Below are positions 1 to 7,236 of a stretch of 10,127 nt of DNA, piece after piece. Numbering within the stretch: position 1 is the stretch's first letter; each line of letters opens with the position of its first letter. The DNA is taken from the NCBI GenBank assembly GCA_036939755.1, contig JALLAZ010001125.1:1-10127 (forward strand), written 5' to 3'. The notes beneath the pieces were generated by a model, which worked only from the letters and a program-made list of their open reading frames with translations, was not told where the DNA came from and made no database searches. Made by a program: the position numbers and the translations under genes. This stretch comes from Stephanodiscus triporus. Its lineage: Eukaryota > Bacillariophyta > Thalassiosirophyceae > Thalassiosirales > Thalassiosiraceae.

Positions 1-3000
1 ATTCATTTGGCATGGGTCCATTCACTCTGTCCAATCCACGTTCCATCGAGGTGTCGCAGCAGCCCCCATCGGAGCCTCTTGAAGTGTTTGCCGAAGCCAC
101 ATCGCAATCGTCCATTTTAGTTCAGTGGAACCCCCCACGAGAAACCGGTGGACTACCTATATCGCACTACAAGATTGAATACGACAAGCTGCCGTCATTC
201 ACTGGCGGCCAAAACAGTGGCCCTTTTGGGTCTGTTTTGTTATCTTCATCATCCGTTGGTGCAGTTTCTGACGTGCAATCAGTGACTGTCAAAATTAATG
301 ACGAAGGATTGCAAGAAAAGGAAACGTTTCTTTCGGGAACATTTTCGCTTGCATTCGATGGACAAAAGACTGGCCAACTACCGTTCAATGCTTCGCCAGA
401 CGAAGTGAAGTCTGCGTTGGAAGCACTCTGTACCGTGGAAAGGGTTCGCGTTACTAGATCAATACACTGTTCTCACGACACGTCAATCGGATGTATGACA
501 CCCGAGGGCTATACTTGGCTCATCACTTTTGTTTCACTAATGAATATGGGAGATCAGCACTACAGGCCCACTTCTAAGTTGTCATCACGCGCCTCCCACA
601 GGCTTTCAGTTGATGGTTCATATTTATTCGAGTGTAGTGACGTACGTCGCGCAACATGCTCAATCGGAGGCAAAGCAGTCGCTAACATTGGAACCGTTCA
701 AGAAGTCCAAGAAATACGTGTCGCCTCTTCACCTTTCTCAGTAACGATCGGGGGAGAGTCGTCAGAAGTAATCAACATTGGTGACTCATTGTCCGTTGTA
801 GAAGAAAAGCTCAATTCATACACAAAAAATGAAATTGGGAAAATTCTAGTTAGCTGCCCGGGATGTGTTGGGGATGCAATTGATTCCAACGACTCGATAT
901 TACTTGATTTTACTTCATTTCGGGGAGACTTACCTCCTATTGTGGTCAGTGATCCTGCGGCGCTTGTTCGTGAAGTATCCAAAGGAAGCAGCCAATTTGT
1001 GGTTGGACGCGCATCATATTCAGTAACCATATCAGGCTTGGCTTCGGTCCACGACTGGTATGTGAGAGTATTTGCATACAACGGCATTGGCGAAGGCCTT
1101 CCAGAACTAGCGTGGCCAGGTCCAGCTCGCTTGACTACCGTCGCTCCACAAGTGCCGTTGAATATTGCCGTAACCGTCCAAGGCGCGCGGTCCCTCCAAG
1201 TTGCGTGGGATCGCCCTGGAAGTATCGGTGGTGCAGTACTCTCTGAATTCATACTGCAGTACGACACATCTCCTGCTTTTGCTACTCGCAATGGTATGCC
1301 TCTGGGGCAACTGACAGTACCTGAGAATGACGCTGACGCAAGCATAGCTGTTGTTTCCCAGTCTTACGCAGGAAGCAGCGATCCCATCCTACGAAGACGG
1401 ATTATTATTGACAACGCAGACGTGATATCACAGGGAATTATCGAACCTGGATCAATGCTGGTCGTTGATGGTCGACGGCTCACAGTCTCATCTGTAAATG
1501 CAGAAAACTGCGGTGCAACCTGCCTCACCATGAATGAGGATTATACTGGTGTGTCAGGGCTGAAAATTTACGCCGGGTTGGATCCCCATCACTACAAGTA
1601 TTCAATGACAGATTTGATTCCAGGCATGGCGTATTTCGTGCGAGTTGCTGCAGTGAACGAAAAGTCTGTCGGTCCATTTGGTTTTGAATTCTACCCTTTC
1701 AATCCAGTCTCTTCAACACCCATGGCTGTTCCAAACGCTTTGTCTTGGGCGTCGATGTCACCAATATCCAATAGTGAGTTGCGTGTTGACTACGGCAATC
1801 CCTCTTCAGAAAGACCTTATGGTGTGAATGGATCCCCCACATCAAAATTCCACATTGATATTGCCACTGCTGCTAATGAAATCCAAAAGCTTCAGATCGT
1901 ATCCACCACAACGTTCCAAGATGGCTCTTTTGGTCTCAAGTTTGGCGGAGAAAAAACAGTCTGCGTTGATATTGGCGCTTCTGCGCTAGCTCTTGAACAG
2001 TCTCTAGAACGTTTAGACACGATCGACGACATCGTGGTGAACGTGTCGACGCAAACCAATTCGCTGGTCGAGTATATCATCACATTCAACGGGCCCTCAA
2101 TTGCGAATAAGAACCAGCCATTGTTAGAAATTGATTACTCTGCCATTTGTACTTTCTTGGATAAAAATACCAAGATCAACGTTGCCTCGTTGCAGGATGG
2201 AGCAGATAGTTTCCGTCCCGAAATAGCATCCCTGTCGACAAAAGCAGACACTGAAGTCTCCGGATTCGTCGAGATTTCTGTTGGCTATCAAGGAAAATTC
2301 GACATGCTTGTTTCTGTGGGAAACCGACCCGCGCGATTCATTGTGGATCCTGGTTCGAGAAGGGTCAAAACGATGGGCGATGATTTGACTTCTGTGTTGC
2401 ATCCTGGCGAGAGGATTGTCATTGGAGAAGAGGTCCTGGAGGTACTATCTGTTTTTGTAGGAGAAATCGAGGTTAAAGAATACCATATTCAAGGGACTGA
2501 TGGTATGGCCGTGTCGGGATATCGAATGGACAACTACATTGGAAGCGCAACAATTTCAGGCACTTCTTTGACGGAAGCCAATGGGCTAAGATTAGAGTCG
2601 GTCCTTAGACTGGGAGAAGTCATAGAAGTCTTCACAAATGAAATTGGAGACAAGCAACTTTTGACTGTTACCTCAATAGTTGAAAACTCGATTTCGTTTT
2701 CACCCAGCTTTGCAGGCAGCACTACCAGGACTCCAATCTACGCAAGGAAAAAGTTGATTGTTGCTGCAAATTCGTCCTCCGCGACAATGAAGGCGTCGGT
2801 CGAATCTTTGATCCATGCAGATGGCTCAGTTGAGGTATCGAGGGAGGGACCAACCACACACGGGGGATTTACCTGGTATATTACATTCCCTCCAAAAATG
2901 GGGGTATCATCTTGCTCACCTCAACCGTCTTGGTGTTTTACTTCTAGTACGGGATCAGTAAACTACATTAGAGTCAGTGGTCTTGGAATTCACGATGGAG

Positions 3001-5813
3001 ATTATATCCAAACCTCTTTCCTTGATGGGCGGCCTCGATACGAGTTGCTAGGTCGCTTTCGCCGCATTTTTTACGATTCCGCTTCGTCCGAGTGGAGATT
3101 GCAGTCTGGCACGGCTTCGGTTGTATCATTCGTCGCCTCGTCAGACACATCTGTGCCATTCCGCGGATGGTCGAATGAAGCAGTCGTTGCTCCTTCTAAC
3201 GGTGCGGCTCCACTGTTGTTAGGGCTAAGCGCGGTAGCAGAAGTGTCCACTGTGCAAGCTGAGGTTCGACAATTGTTCAAGGATACAACGATTGTGTACT
3301 CGAATGAATTTCCATCTGGACAGCATGAAGTGCAGGTGGTGGAGGTGTTGAGCGACGAAGATGACCTTGGTGGCTCTTTTGAATTATATTTCGGGACGAT
3401 ACCTCAGAAAATTTTGGTCTATTTCGACGAATCTACAGAAGACTTAACAACGAAACTACAGTCGTTGTCTGGGGTTGGCCGCGTTAGTGTAGACTCCGCT
3501 GAACCTTTCGAAAAATTTGGTCGCATATGGCTGATAACATATCTCAGCAACTCTGGTGATGTCCCTCTTCTTAGGCATTACGGAACATCAAGCCTGCAGG
3601 GAACGAATGTCTCATTGAACATTAGTGAAAGCGTCAAGGGCAGTATTGGTGAACATAACGTCGTAGTTAATGGCTTGAAAGAGGGTGGCACATATGCAAG
3701 TCGAATTTGTGCAGAGAACGAAGCTGGTGTTGGTCCATGTTATCCCATGGCTTTATCGGTTTCATCTCCTCCTGGGCCTTTGTCGCTGCAGCTTGGGGGT
3801 GTCACGAAATCTCAAGCCGAAGTCAAATTCACTGAGCCACTCTCAAACGGGAGCCGGATTATGTCGTACAAATTTGAGTGGACGACATCTAGCACCTTTG
3901 GATCACCGGCACGAGCTAACGCAAGAGTCTCATGTACTGACGAGAGTGAGATTTTGGGATTTTTACGATTTATATATGGGACTGAGTCATCAGTGCCTAT
4001 AGATATTCGAAGCAGTGCCGCAGAGATAACACAGGCCTTCAACACTTTTGAATTTCTCAATGAAGTCGAGATAACTACTGTCACTAATGAAGACTCAGAG
4101 TTGGAGTGGGAAATCGCATTCCTCTATGATGTTGGCCCTGTTGGCTCCATGTCATTGGATACGGAGAATGTCCGCTGCCAAAGCGAAGAACCACTGGTGG
4201 ACTCCGGAATAACTATGTCAGCGGTAGGAACGATGCCTAAAGACTATGGATCTAGTGAAGTTATGGCCGACGGAATGTTGTGCGGAAGCGTTAATTTAGG
4301 AGAGTTTTCAGCTGTCCAGTATCTGACTTTGGTCGCGAGCTCTAGTGCAGTGACTGGTGGTTTCTACCAGCTTACGCTCGATGGCGAATCATCCGTATGC
4401 ATTCCAGTTTCCGCATCGGAATCTCAGATGAAAAATGCAATCGAGGGCCTTGAAAACGTTAAAGAAGTTCATGTCACTGCAATTGCAACTCCCATTGGAT
4501 CACATTTCCCATACGAATACAGGATTGCGTTCAAAGGGAATTACGCATACGGAGACTGGCCAGCTTTACAAATCAACCAACCTTTCGGTGCTGGATATTG
4601 CGATGCTTTTGTTGGAGGCGCCGACCACAGAGTAACGATCCTTCCAATACGGGATGAGTCTCTTTGTCTTGATGGCGCTGATGTCACCGTAGCCATTGTT
4701 GCGGGCTCCATCACATCTCTTGGCGGTACATTCGATATAATCTATGGTCATGAAACTTTGGAGGGAGTAAGCGTAGGCGCCTCTGCCTCTGAGATGAAAG
4801 CGATGCTGGCACATCTGATTCATCCAGATGTCCGAGTGACGAGACACGATCATGATGACATGGGGGAAGGTGTAGCTTGGGCGGTGACGTACCCTAGAAG
4901 CAGCTCCAACATTGATCGCATACACATAGTGGACACATTCGTCACAGGAAAAAATGCCCAGGTTAATGTGCACCCCATCCTCGCCATCAAAACATTTTCG
5001 CCCGAGAATGATTCGAGCGGAGACTTTCGAATCGTCATAGATGGAGAATCGACTGCTCCACTATCGTACCGCGCAAGTCAAGCAAAAATATTGCTCGAAA
5101 TGCACAGGCTGAGTGGCATCGGGAAAGTTAATATGCTGGGCCCTGCGGAAGGAGATGTCTTATCATCTGTGCAATTGAGAGGATTGGTCGATGATTCATT
5201 TACTTTAAGTGGTCACAAAGCAATCGCTTTAGTCGGTGACTTCACGTCGACCATTGCCTCTGGTGACCAACTCATGGTTGGTACATGCGACCTGAAAATT
5301 AAGAGTATCTCCCACGAGGGCTATGACGAGACACAAGGCGCAGGTAATCTATACGACACATTTTATTCGTCATCCCCTGAAACAGCCAAGGCCAAGGTGC
5401 TTGGGTATTCGATCCTGCAAATCAGTTCAATGGCTGTGACTCTTAGTTTTGCCAAAGATTGTTCTCAGGTCAATGGTGTCAACGAAGTTGTACACGTTGG
5501 GTCTATTCTCAACACTGGCCACGGTGTGGACCACAGCATGATTGTCAAGTCATACACAGCAGATCTGGAAGCTATTGAAATAGTCCCCGAAAGAAATTGG
5601 AGAGGCACAGCACCGCGAATATTTTTCAAGCCGCCATCTGGTTTGCTCCCACTCACATTTATGATGACTGGAATTGTAAAAGAAAAGAGTTACATTGTAC
5701 GCGCCAGCGCGAGGAATAGCCGAGGATATGGCCCACCATCGCCATCATTGAAGATTTCACCATCTTCAACCGTGCCCAGCGCACCCACCAATGTTTTGCT
5801 GTTCTCCCAGTAG
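1..5813 (+). CDS. Giant FN3-repeat protein with modular inserts, 5'-partial
   Basis: The frame is already open at the left edge (first full codon at 3, reading SFGMGPF), so the ATG at 12 is probably internal; the stop is TAG at 5811-5813. Numbering from that ATG gives 1933 residues. FN3 opening halves (a proline-rich start, a central W or F strand, then a strand like HYKIEYD) lie near residues 20-60, 380-423, 571-620 and 1254-1298. Matching closing halves (GLxxGxxYxVRVxAxNxxGxG) lie near 327-377, 525-568, 1208-1252 and 1879-1918. Between the halves sit repeated modules: about 90-residue units (SGTF..., then ALExL..., then W.ITF), about 65-residue small-beta units, and one DGDY/DGRPRY unit at 984-1056. 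Sequons such as N126, N293, N677, N920, N1199, N1203 and N1279 suit a secreted or cell-surface protein. No membrane segment or GPI signal is visible, and the N terminus is missing. By family knowledge such proteins act in adhesion or as extracellular scaffolds; the specific role is unknown. The frame ends abruptly 13 residues into a new FN3 start. Confidence 0.85.
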   Translation, partial: SFGMGPFTLSNPRSIEVSQQPPSEPLEVFAEATSQSSILVQWNPPRETGGLPISHYKIEYDKLPSFTGGQNSGPFGSVLLSSSSVGAVSDVQSVTVKINDEGLQEKETFLSGTFSLAFDGQKTGQLPFNASPDEVKSALEALCTVERVRVTRSIHCSHDTSIGCMTPEGYTWLITFVSLMNMGDQHYRPTSKLSSRASHRLSVDGSYLFECSDVRRATCSIGGKAVANIGTVQEVQEIRVASSPFSVTIGGESSEVINIGDSLSVVEEKLNSYTKNEIGKILVSCPGCVGDAIDSNDSILLDFTSFRGDLPPIVVSDPAALVREVSKGSSQFVVGRASYSVTISGLASVHDWYVRVFAYNGIGEGLPELAWPGPARLTTVAPQVPLNIAVTVQGARSLQVAWDRPGSIGGAVLSEFILQYDTSPAFATRNGMPLGQLTVPENDADASIAVVSQSYAGSSDPILRRRIIIDNADVISQGIIEPGSMLVVDGRRLTVSSVNAENCGATCLTMNEDYTGVSGLKIYAGLDPHHYKYSMTDLIPGMAYFVRVAAVNEKSVGPFGFEFYPFNPVSSTPMAVPNALSWASMSPISNSELRVDYGNPSSERPYGVNGSPTSKFHIDIATAANEIQKLQIVSTTTFQDGSFGLKFGGEKTVCVDIGASALALEQSLERLDTIDDIVVNVSTQTNSLVEYIITFNGPSIANKNQPLLEIDYSAICTFLDKNTKINVASLQDGADSFRPEIASLSTKADTEVSGFVEISVGYQGKFDMLVSVGNRPARFIVDPGSRRVKTMGDDLTSVLHPGERIVIGEEVLEVLSVFVGEIEVKEYHIQGTDGMAVSGYRMDNYIGSATISGTSLTEANGLRLESVLRLGEVIEVFTNEIGDKQLLTVTSIVENSISFSPSFAGSTTRTPIYARKKLIVAANSSSATMKASVESLIHADGSVEVSREGPTTHGGFTWYITFPPKMGVSSCSPQPSWCFTSSTGSVNYIRVSGLGIHDGDYIQTSFLDGRPRYELLGRFRRIFYDSASSEWRLQSGTASVVSFVASSDTSVPFRGWSNEAVVAPSNGAAPLLLGLSAVAEVSTVQAEVRQLFKDTTIVYSNEFPSGQHEVQVVEVLSDEDDLGGSFELYFGTIPQKILVYFDESTEDLTTKLQSLSGVGRVSVDSAEPFEKFGRIWLITYLSNSGDVPLLRHYGTSSLQGTNVSLNISESVKGSIGEHNVVVNGLKEGGTYASRICAENEAGVGPCYPMALSVSSPPGPLSLQLGGVTKSQAEVKFTEPLSNGSRIMSYKFEWTTSSTFGSPARANARVSCTDESEILGFLRFIYGTESSVPIDIRSSAAEITQAFNTFEFLNEVEITTVTNEDSELEWEIAFLYDVGPVGSMSLDTENVRCQSEEPLVDSGITMSAVGTMPKDYGSSEVMADGMLCGSVNLGEFSAVQYLTLVASSSAVTGGFYQLTLDGESSVCIPVSASESQMKNAIEGLENVKEVHVTAIATPIGSHFPYEYRIAFKGNYAYGDWPALQINQPFGAGYCDAFVGGADHRVTILPIRDESLCLDGADVTVAIVAGSITSLGGTFDIIYGHETLEGVSVGASASEMKAMLAHLIHPDVRVTRHDHDDMGEGVAWAVTYPRSSSNIDRIHIVDTFVTGKNAQVNVHPILAIKTFSPENDSSGDFRIVIDGESTAPLSYRASQAKILLEMHRLSGIGKVNMLGPAEGDVLSSVQLRGLVDDSFTLSGHKAIALVGDFTSTIASGDQLMVGTCDLKIKSISHEGYDETQGAGNLYDTFYSSSPETAKAKVLGYSILQISSMAVTLSFAKDCSQVNGVNEVVHVGSILNTGHGVDHSMIVKSYTADLEAIEIVPERNWRGTAPRIFFKPPSGLLPLTFMMTGIVKEKSYIVRASARNSRGYGPPSPSLKISPSSTVPSAPTNVLLFSQ
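69..1142 (+). other. Split FN3 domain 1 with two inserted modules
   Basis: Residues 20-60 carry FN3 strands A-C, including the core tryptophan in ILVQWNPP and the strand SHYKIEYD. The closing strands, with YSVTISGL then WYVRVFAYNGIGEG, appear only at about residues 335-363. The roughly 270 residues between them hold two copies of the 90-residue module (residues 88-190 and 232-312). The assignment rests on FN3 sequence hallmarks read by eye. Confidence 0.6.
1149..1715 (+). other. Split FN3 domain 2 with one small-beta insert
   Basis: The opening half spans residues 380-423 (SLQVAWDRPG, then SEFILQYDTS). The closing half spans 525-568 (MTDLIPGMAYFVRVAAVN, then GPFG). The insert, residues 460-521, is a single unit with GSMLVVDGRRLTVSSV and YTGVSG, which I call module B. 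This is the smallest insert and shows the insertion point most clearly. Confidence 0.6.
1722..3767 (+). other. Split FN3 domain 3 with a ~590-residue insert
   Basis: A weak opening half lies at residues 571-620 (VPNALSWA, SELRVDYGNP, SKFHIDIA). A strong closing half lies at 1208-1252 (VVVNGLKEGGTYASRICAEN, then GVGPC). The insert holds a 90-residue module (622-708), two adjacent B modules (about 774-909) that may interrupt another 90-residue module, the DGDY/DGRPRY module (984-1056) and a further 90-residue module (1104-1195). The opening half lacks the usual core tryptophan position, so its boundary is less certain than for the other copies. Confidence 0.5.
3771..5765 (+). other. Split FN3 domain 4 with a ~580-residue insert
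   Basis: The opening half is residues 1254-1298 (PGPLSLQLGG, AEVKFTEPLSNG, MSYKFEWTTSSTF). The closing half is 1879-1918 (GIVKEKSYIVRASARNSRGY, then GPPSP). Between them are 90-residue modules at about 1314-1387, 1433-1522, 1558-1645 and a partial copy at 1666-1710, followed by two B-type units at about 1720-1790 and 1801-1873. Confidence 0.55.
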
Positions 5814-6186
5814 CATTTGCCACGGATGTAGCCTTTTCCATCTAACTGGTACAAATAATGTGAATTGACTCGGTAACGTTTTTTAGCAGTATGGAGGAAA
5901 TATCAGAGGGGAACGAACAAGACTCCTTGGGGCAATTTGATGTCAGGGCTGCCAGAGAAAATGGACAAACTAGTGGCCATGACATTTTGCAGCAGTGTTA
6001 AACAATTGCCTTTTCTAGAGAAAAATTTTAGATAATATATGTTTTGGTCTGCCACTAACTTATTTTGAACACGAAGCTGACAAAGATGAATGCCTTTCTT
6101 TGTTTTGATGAAGGCGTTAGTCATTCCGATCGTCAATATTCAACATGGGTGGCGGCAGGATTGACTGGTGGGCGTTCTCTCCCTTC
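5814..6186. other. Convergent intergenic gap, no gene supported
   Basis: This 373-bp gap lies between the stop of the FN3 gene and the stop of the - strand coiled-coil gene, so both 3' UTRs should fall here. AT-rich stretches near 5849-5860 (AAATAATG) and 6030-6040 could serve 3'-end formation, but there is no perfect AATAAA on either strand. A 6-bp-arm hairpin (TTTTCT-AG-AGAAAA) sits at 6011-6024. A 36-codon frame at 5891-6001, preceded by an acceptor-like TTTTTTAGCAG, is too short and unlike FN3 to call as coding. Confidence 0.5.
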
Positions 6187-7044
6187 TCATTGCTTCTTCT
6201 TCTTCTTCTTTTTAGTCTTCTTGTTTTTTTCTGCAGCAACAAGAGCTCGATCTTTCCTCCCACGCCAAAGCTTCTGCAGAGCAACAGCACCATCGCAAAG
6301 CAACGACATAGCATTTTGCTCAAGCTCATTCACCACTCGCAATTGCTCATCCTCTTGCTTCGTCTTAGCGCGATTCATATCTATCATCTTGAAATGCTCC
6401 TCGAGCTCTAACCTTTGTGCATTCTGTTCGCCAAGCTGGACCCGGACTGCCTCAATATCCATATGTTTTTCTTTCACATCAACCTCGTGATCGTGTGATC
6501 GCTGTTGCATATCAATCTTCAACGATGAAATGTTGGCGCGAAGGTTCGATTCTTTGTCAGCGAACGCAGCTCTCTGGTCATTGTATTGCTTGGCGAGTTC
6601 GTTTTTCTTTCCTTTCAGGACGTCAACTTCCATGTCGAAGGTAGCTCGCTGCGATTCCAATTCTTTTAGCTTTTTTTCTTCCTTCAACTTATGCATATCG
6701 TCCATATCATGTCGCTTGTCGTCGAACAGGATCTTAAGACCGCTCAGCTCATTTTCCAGTTCGACCCGACGCTCTTCTCTCTCTTTCCGCGTTTCCCAAA
6801 GTTTCTTCTGGAGCACCATGAGCTCGTCATTCTTTGTACTTTGCTCACATTCGAATTTGATGAGGTCCGACCGTATCGATTCCTCTTGAAGCAGCGTCAA
6901 TGATAGGGACAACACAATATCGGTCCTAATTGCCTCGATATTCGGCACCAGATTGGCCGTGGGACCAATATCATCACCGCCCAGAGAGATAGAGTGAATG
7001 GTATTGTTCAGAACTGTGGTAACACGTTCGGCTAACGATTCCAT
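6187..7044 (-). CDS. Coiled-coil IQ-motif protein, DRC9/DRC10-like (axonemal)
   Basis: This is a single-exon frame of 285 residues, with ATG at 7044-7042 and TGA at 6189-6187. Residues 1-60 are mixed and partly helical. Residues about 60-245 are almost continuous charged coiled coil (runs such as ETRKEREERRVELENEL). Residues 256-266 form a textbook calmodulin-binding IQ motif, LQKLWRGRKDR, fitting [ILV]QxxxRGxxxR. The chain ends in a lysine-rich tail (TKKKKKKKKQ). A long coiled coil with a C-terminal IQ motif and Lys-rich tail is the layout of the nexin-dynein regulatory complex subunits DRC9 (IQCG) and DRC10 (IQCD), which sit between outer doublets and restrain dynein-driven sliding. It is shorter than the roughly 440-residue animal versions, so the N-terminal part may be reduced or a 5' exon missed. 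I cannot separate DRC9 from DRC10, and another IQ coiled-coil protein remains possible. It shares a divergent 192-bp promoter with the ankyrin gene. Confidence 0.75.
   Translation of the reverse strand: MESLAERVTTVLNNTIHSISLGGDDIGPTANLVPNIEAIRTDIVLSLSLTLLQEESIRSDLIKFECEQSTKNDELMVLQKKLWETRKEREERRVELENELSGLKILFDDKRHDMDDMHKLKEEKKLKELESQRATFDMEVDVLKGKKNELAKQYNDQRAAFADKESNLRANISSLKIDMQQRSHDHEVDVKEKHMDIEAVRVQLGEQNAQRLELEEHFKMIDMNRAKTKQEDEQLRVVNELEQNAMSLLCDGAVALQKLWRGRKDRALVAAEKNKKTKKKKKKKQ
6193..6232. repeat. CTT/pyrimidine low-complexity tract (codes Lys tail)
   Basis: A (CTT)n run followed by T-rich sequence. On the - strand it is AAG/AAA codons giving the poly-lysine C terminus of the coiled-coil gene. 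It is prone to length change, so the tail length may vary between strains. Confidence 0.7.
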
Positions 7045-7126
7045 TACGCTGGTGAAAGGTCGGGCAAAGAAAGAACTTGTTCGGTAAGCGTCGGCTCATC
7101 AGTGGGGTGGGCGGAGCCAGGTTTTC

Positions 7127-7143
7127 AAATTTGAATCAAATTT
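7127..7143. repeat. 17-bp palindrome (8-bp arms, 1-bp centre)
   Basis: AAATTTGA, a central A, then TCAAATTT is a perfect inverted repeat. It lies inside a longer imperfect dyad whose outer arms are GGTT (7120-7123) and AACC (7148-7151). It sits almost exactly midway between the two divergent start codons, as expected for a dimeric regulator site serving both genes. That role is inferred. Confidence 0.6.
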
Positions 7144-7210
7144 TGGGAACCGCTCAGCCACCCGACCACGAGGAGCGCAACAGTTCCTTGCTTTTGCCCA
7201 AGTCTTTTCT

Positions 7211-7232
7211 CACCCACCCGTCACCCACCCGT
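7211..7232 (+). repeat. Tandem 11-bp duplication in the 5' leader
   Basis: CACCCACCCGT occurs twice in direct succession, ending four bases before the ankyrin ATG (context CAAC-ATG). It could be leader sequence or a core-promoter motif. The copies are identical, so the duplication is recent or conserved. Confidence 0.8.
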
Positions 7233-7236
7233 CAAC

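Larger units (their letters stand above)
273..5141 (+). repeat. Dispersed ~90-residue protein module (A), about 8 copies
   Basis: Degenerate protein-level repeats share this order: a start like VQxVxV, a SGTFxLxFxG hairpin, an (I/V)xxxAS segment, a helix like EVKSALEAL, a xVxVxR strand and a final WLITF-like strand, often followed by GDxPxL. The copies, by residue and window position, are 88-190 (273-581), 232-312 (705-947), 622-708 (1875-2135), 1104-1195 (3321-3596), 1314-1387 (3951-4172), 1433-1522 (4308-4577), 1558-1645 (4683-4946) and a partial copy at 1666-1710 (5007-5141). I saw no recent DNA-level identity between copies, so the expansion looks old. I do not recognise a named family. 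Confidence 0.55.
7045..7236. promoter_or_regulatory. Divergent (bidirectional) promoter region
   Basis: Only 192 bp separate the two start codons of the head-to-head genes, so both promoters and both 5' UTRs must overlap or abut here. Visible elements are a GC-box-like stretch (GGGGTGGGCGGAG, 7104-7116), an AT-rich palindrome at 7127-7143 close to the centre, and a C-rich run (about 7150-7232) leading into the ankyrin ATG. There is no clear TATA box for either gene and no convincing RFX X-box. The alternative is that an unseen 5' exon lies elsewhere for one of the genes. Confidence 0.55.

Noticed and set aside
698..1345. 215-codon - strand frame within the FN3 gene, and several shorter - strand frames up to 5841
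   Set aside because: No recognisable domains, and they overlap a strongly supported modular + strand protein.
5891..6001. 36-codon + strand frame (MEEISEGNEQDS...) after an acceptor-like TTTTTTAGCAG
   Set aside because: It does not continue FN3 sequence, no good donor precedes the stop at 5811, and it is short. It is mentioned only as a possible 3' exon.
6011..6024. TTTTCT-AG-AGAAAA inverted repeat
   Set aside because: Short arms in AT-rich sequence are expected by chance, and no positional argument is as good as for the 8077-8096 repeat.
6065..6889. + strand frames rich in Ser, Phe and Leu opposite the coiled-coil gene
   Set aside because: They are the reverse complement of Lys/Glu-rich coiled-coil codons. 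The hydrophobic runs are an antisense artefact and not membrane segments.
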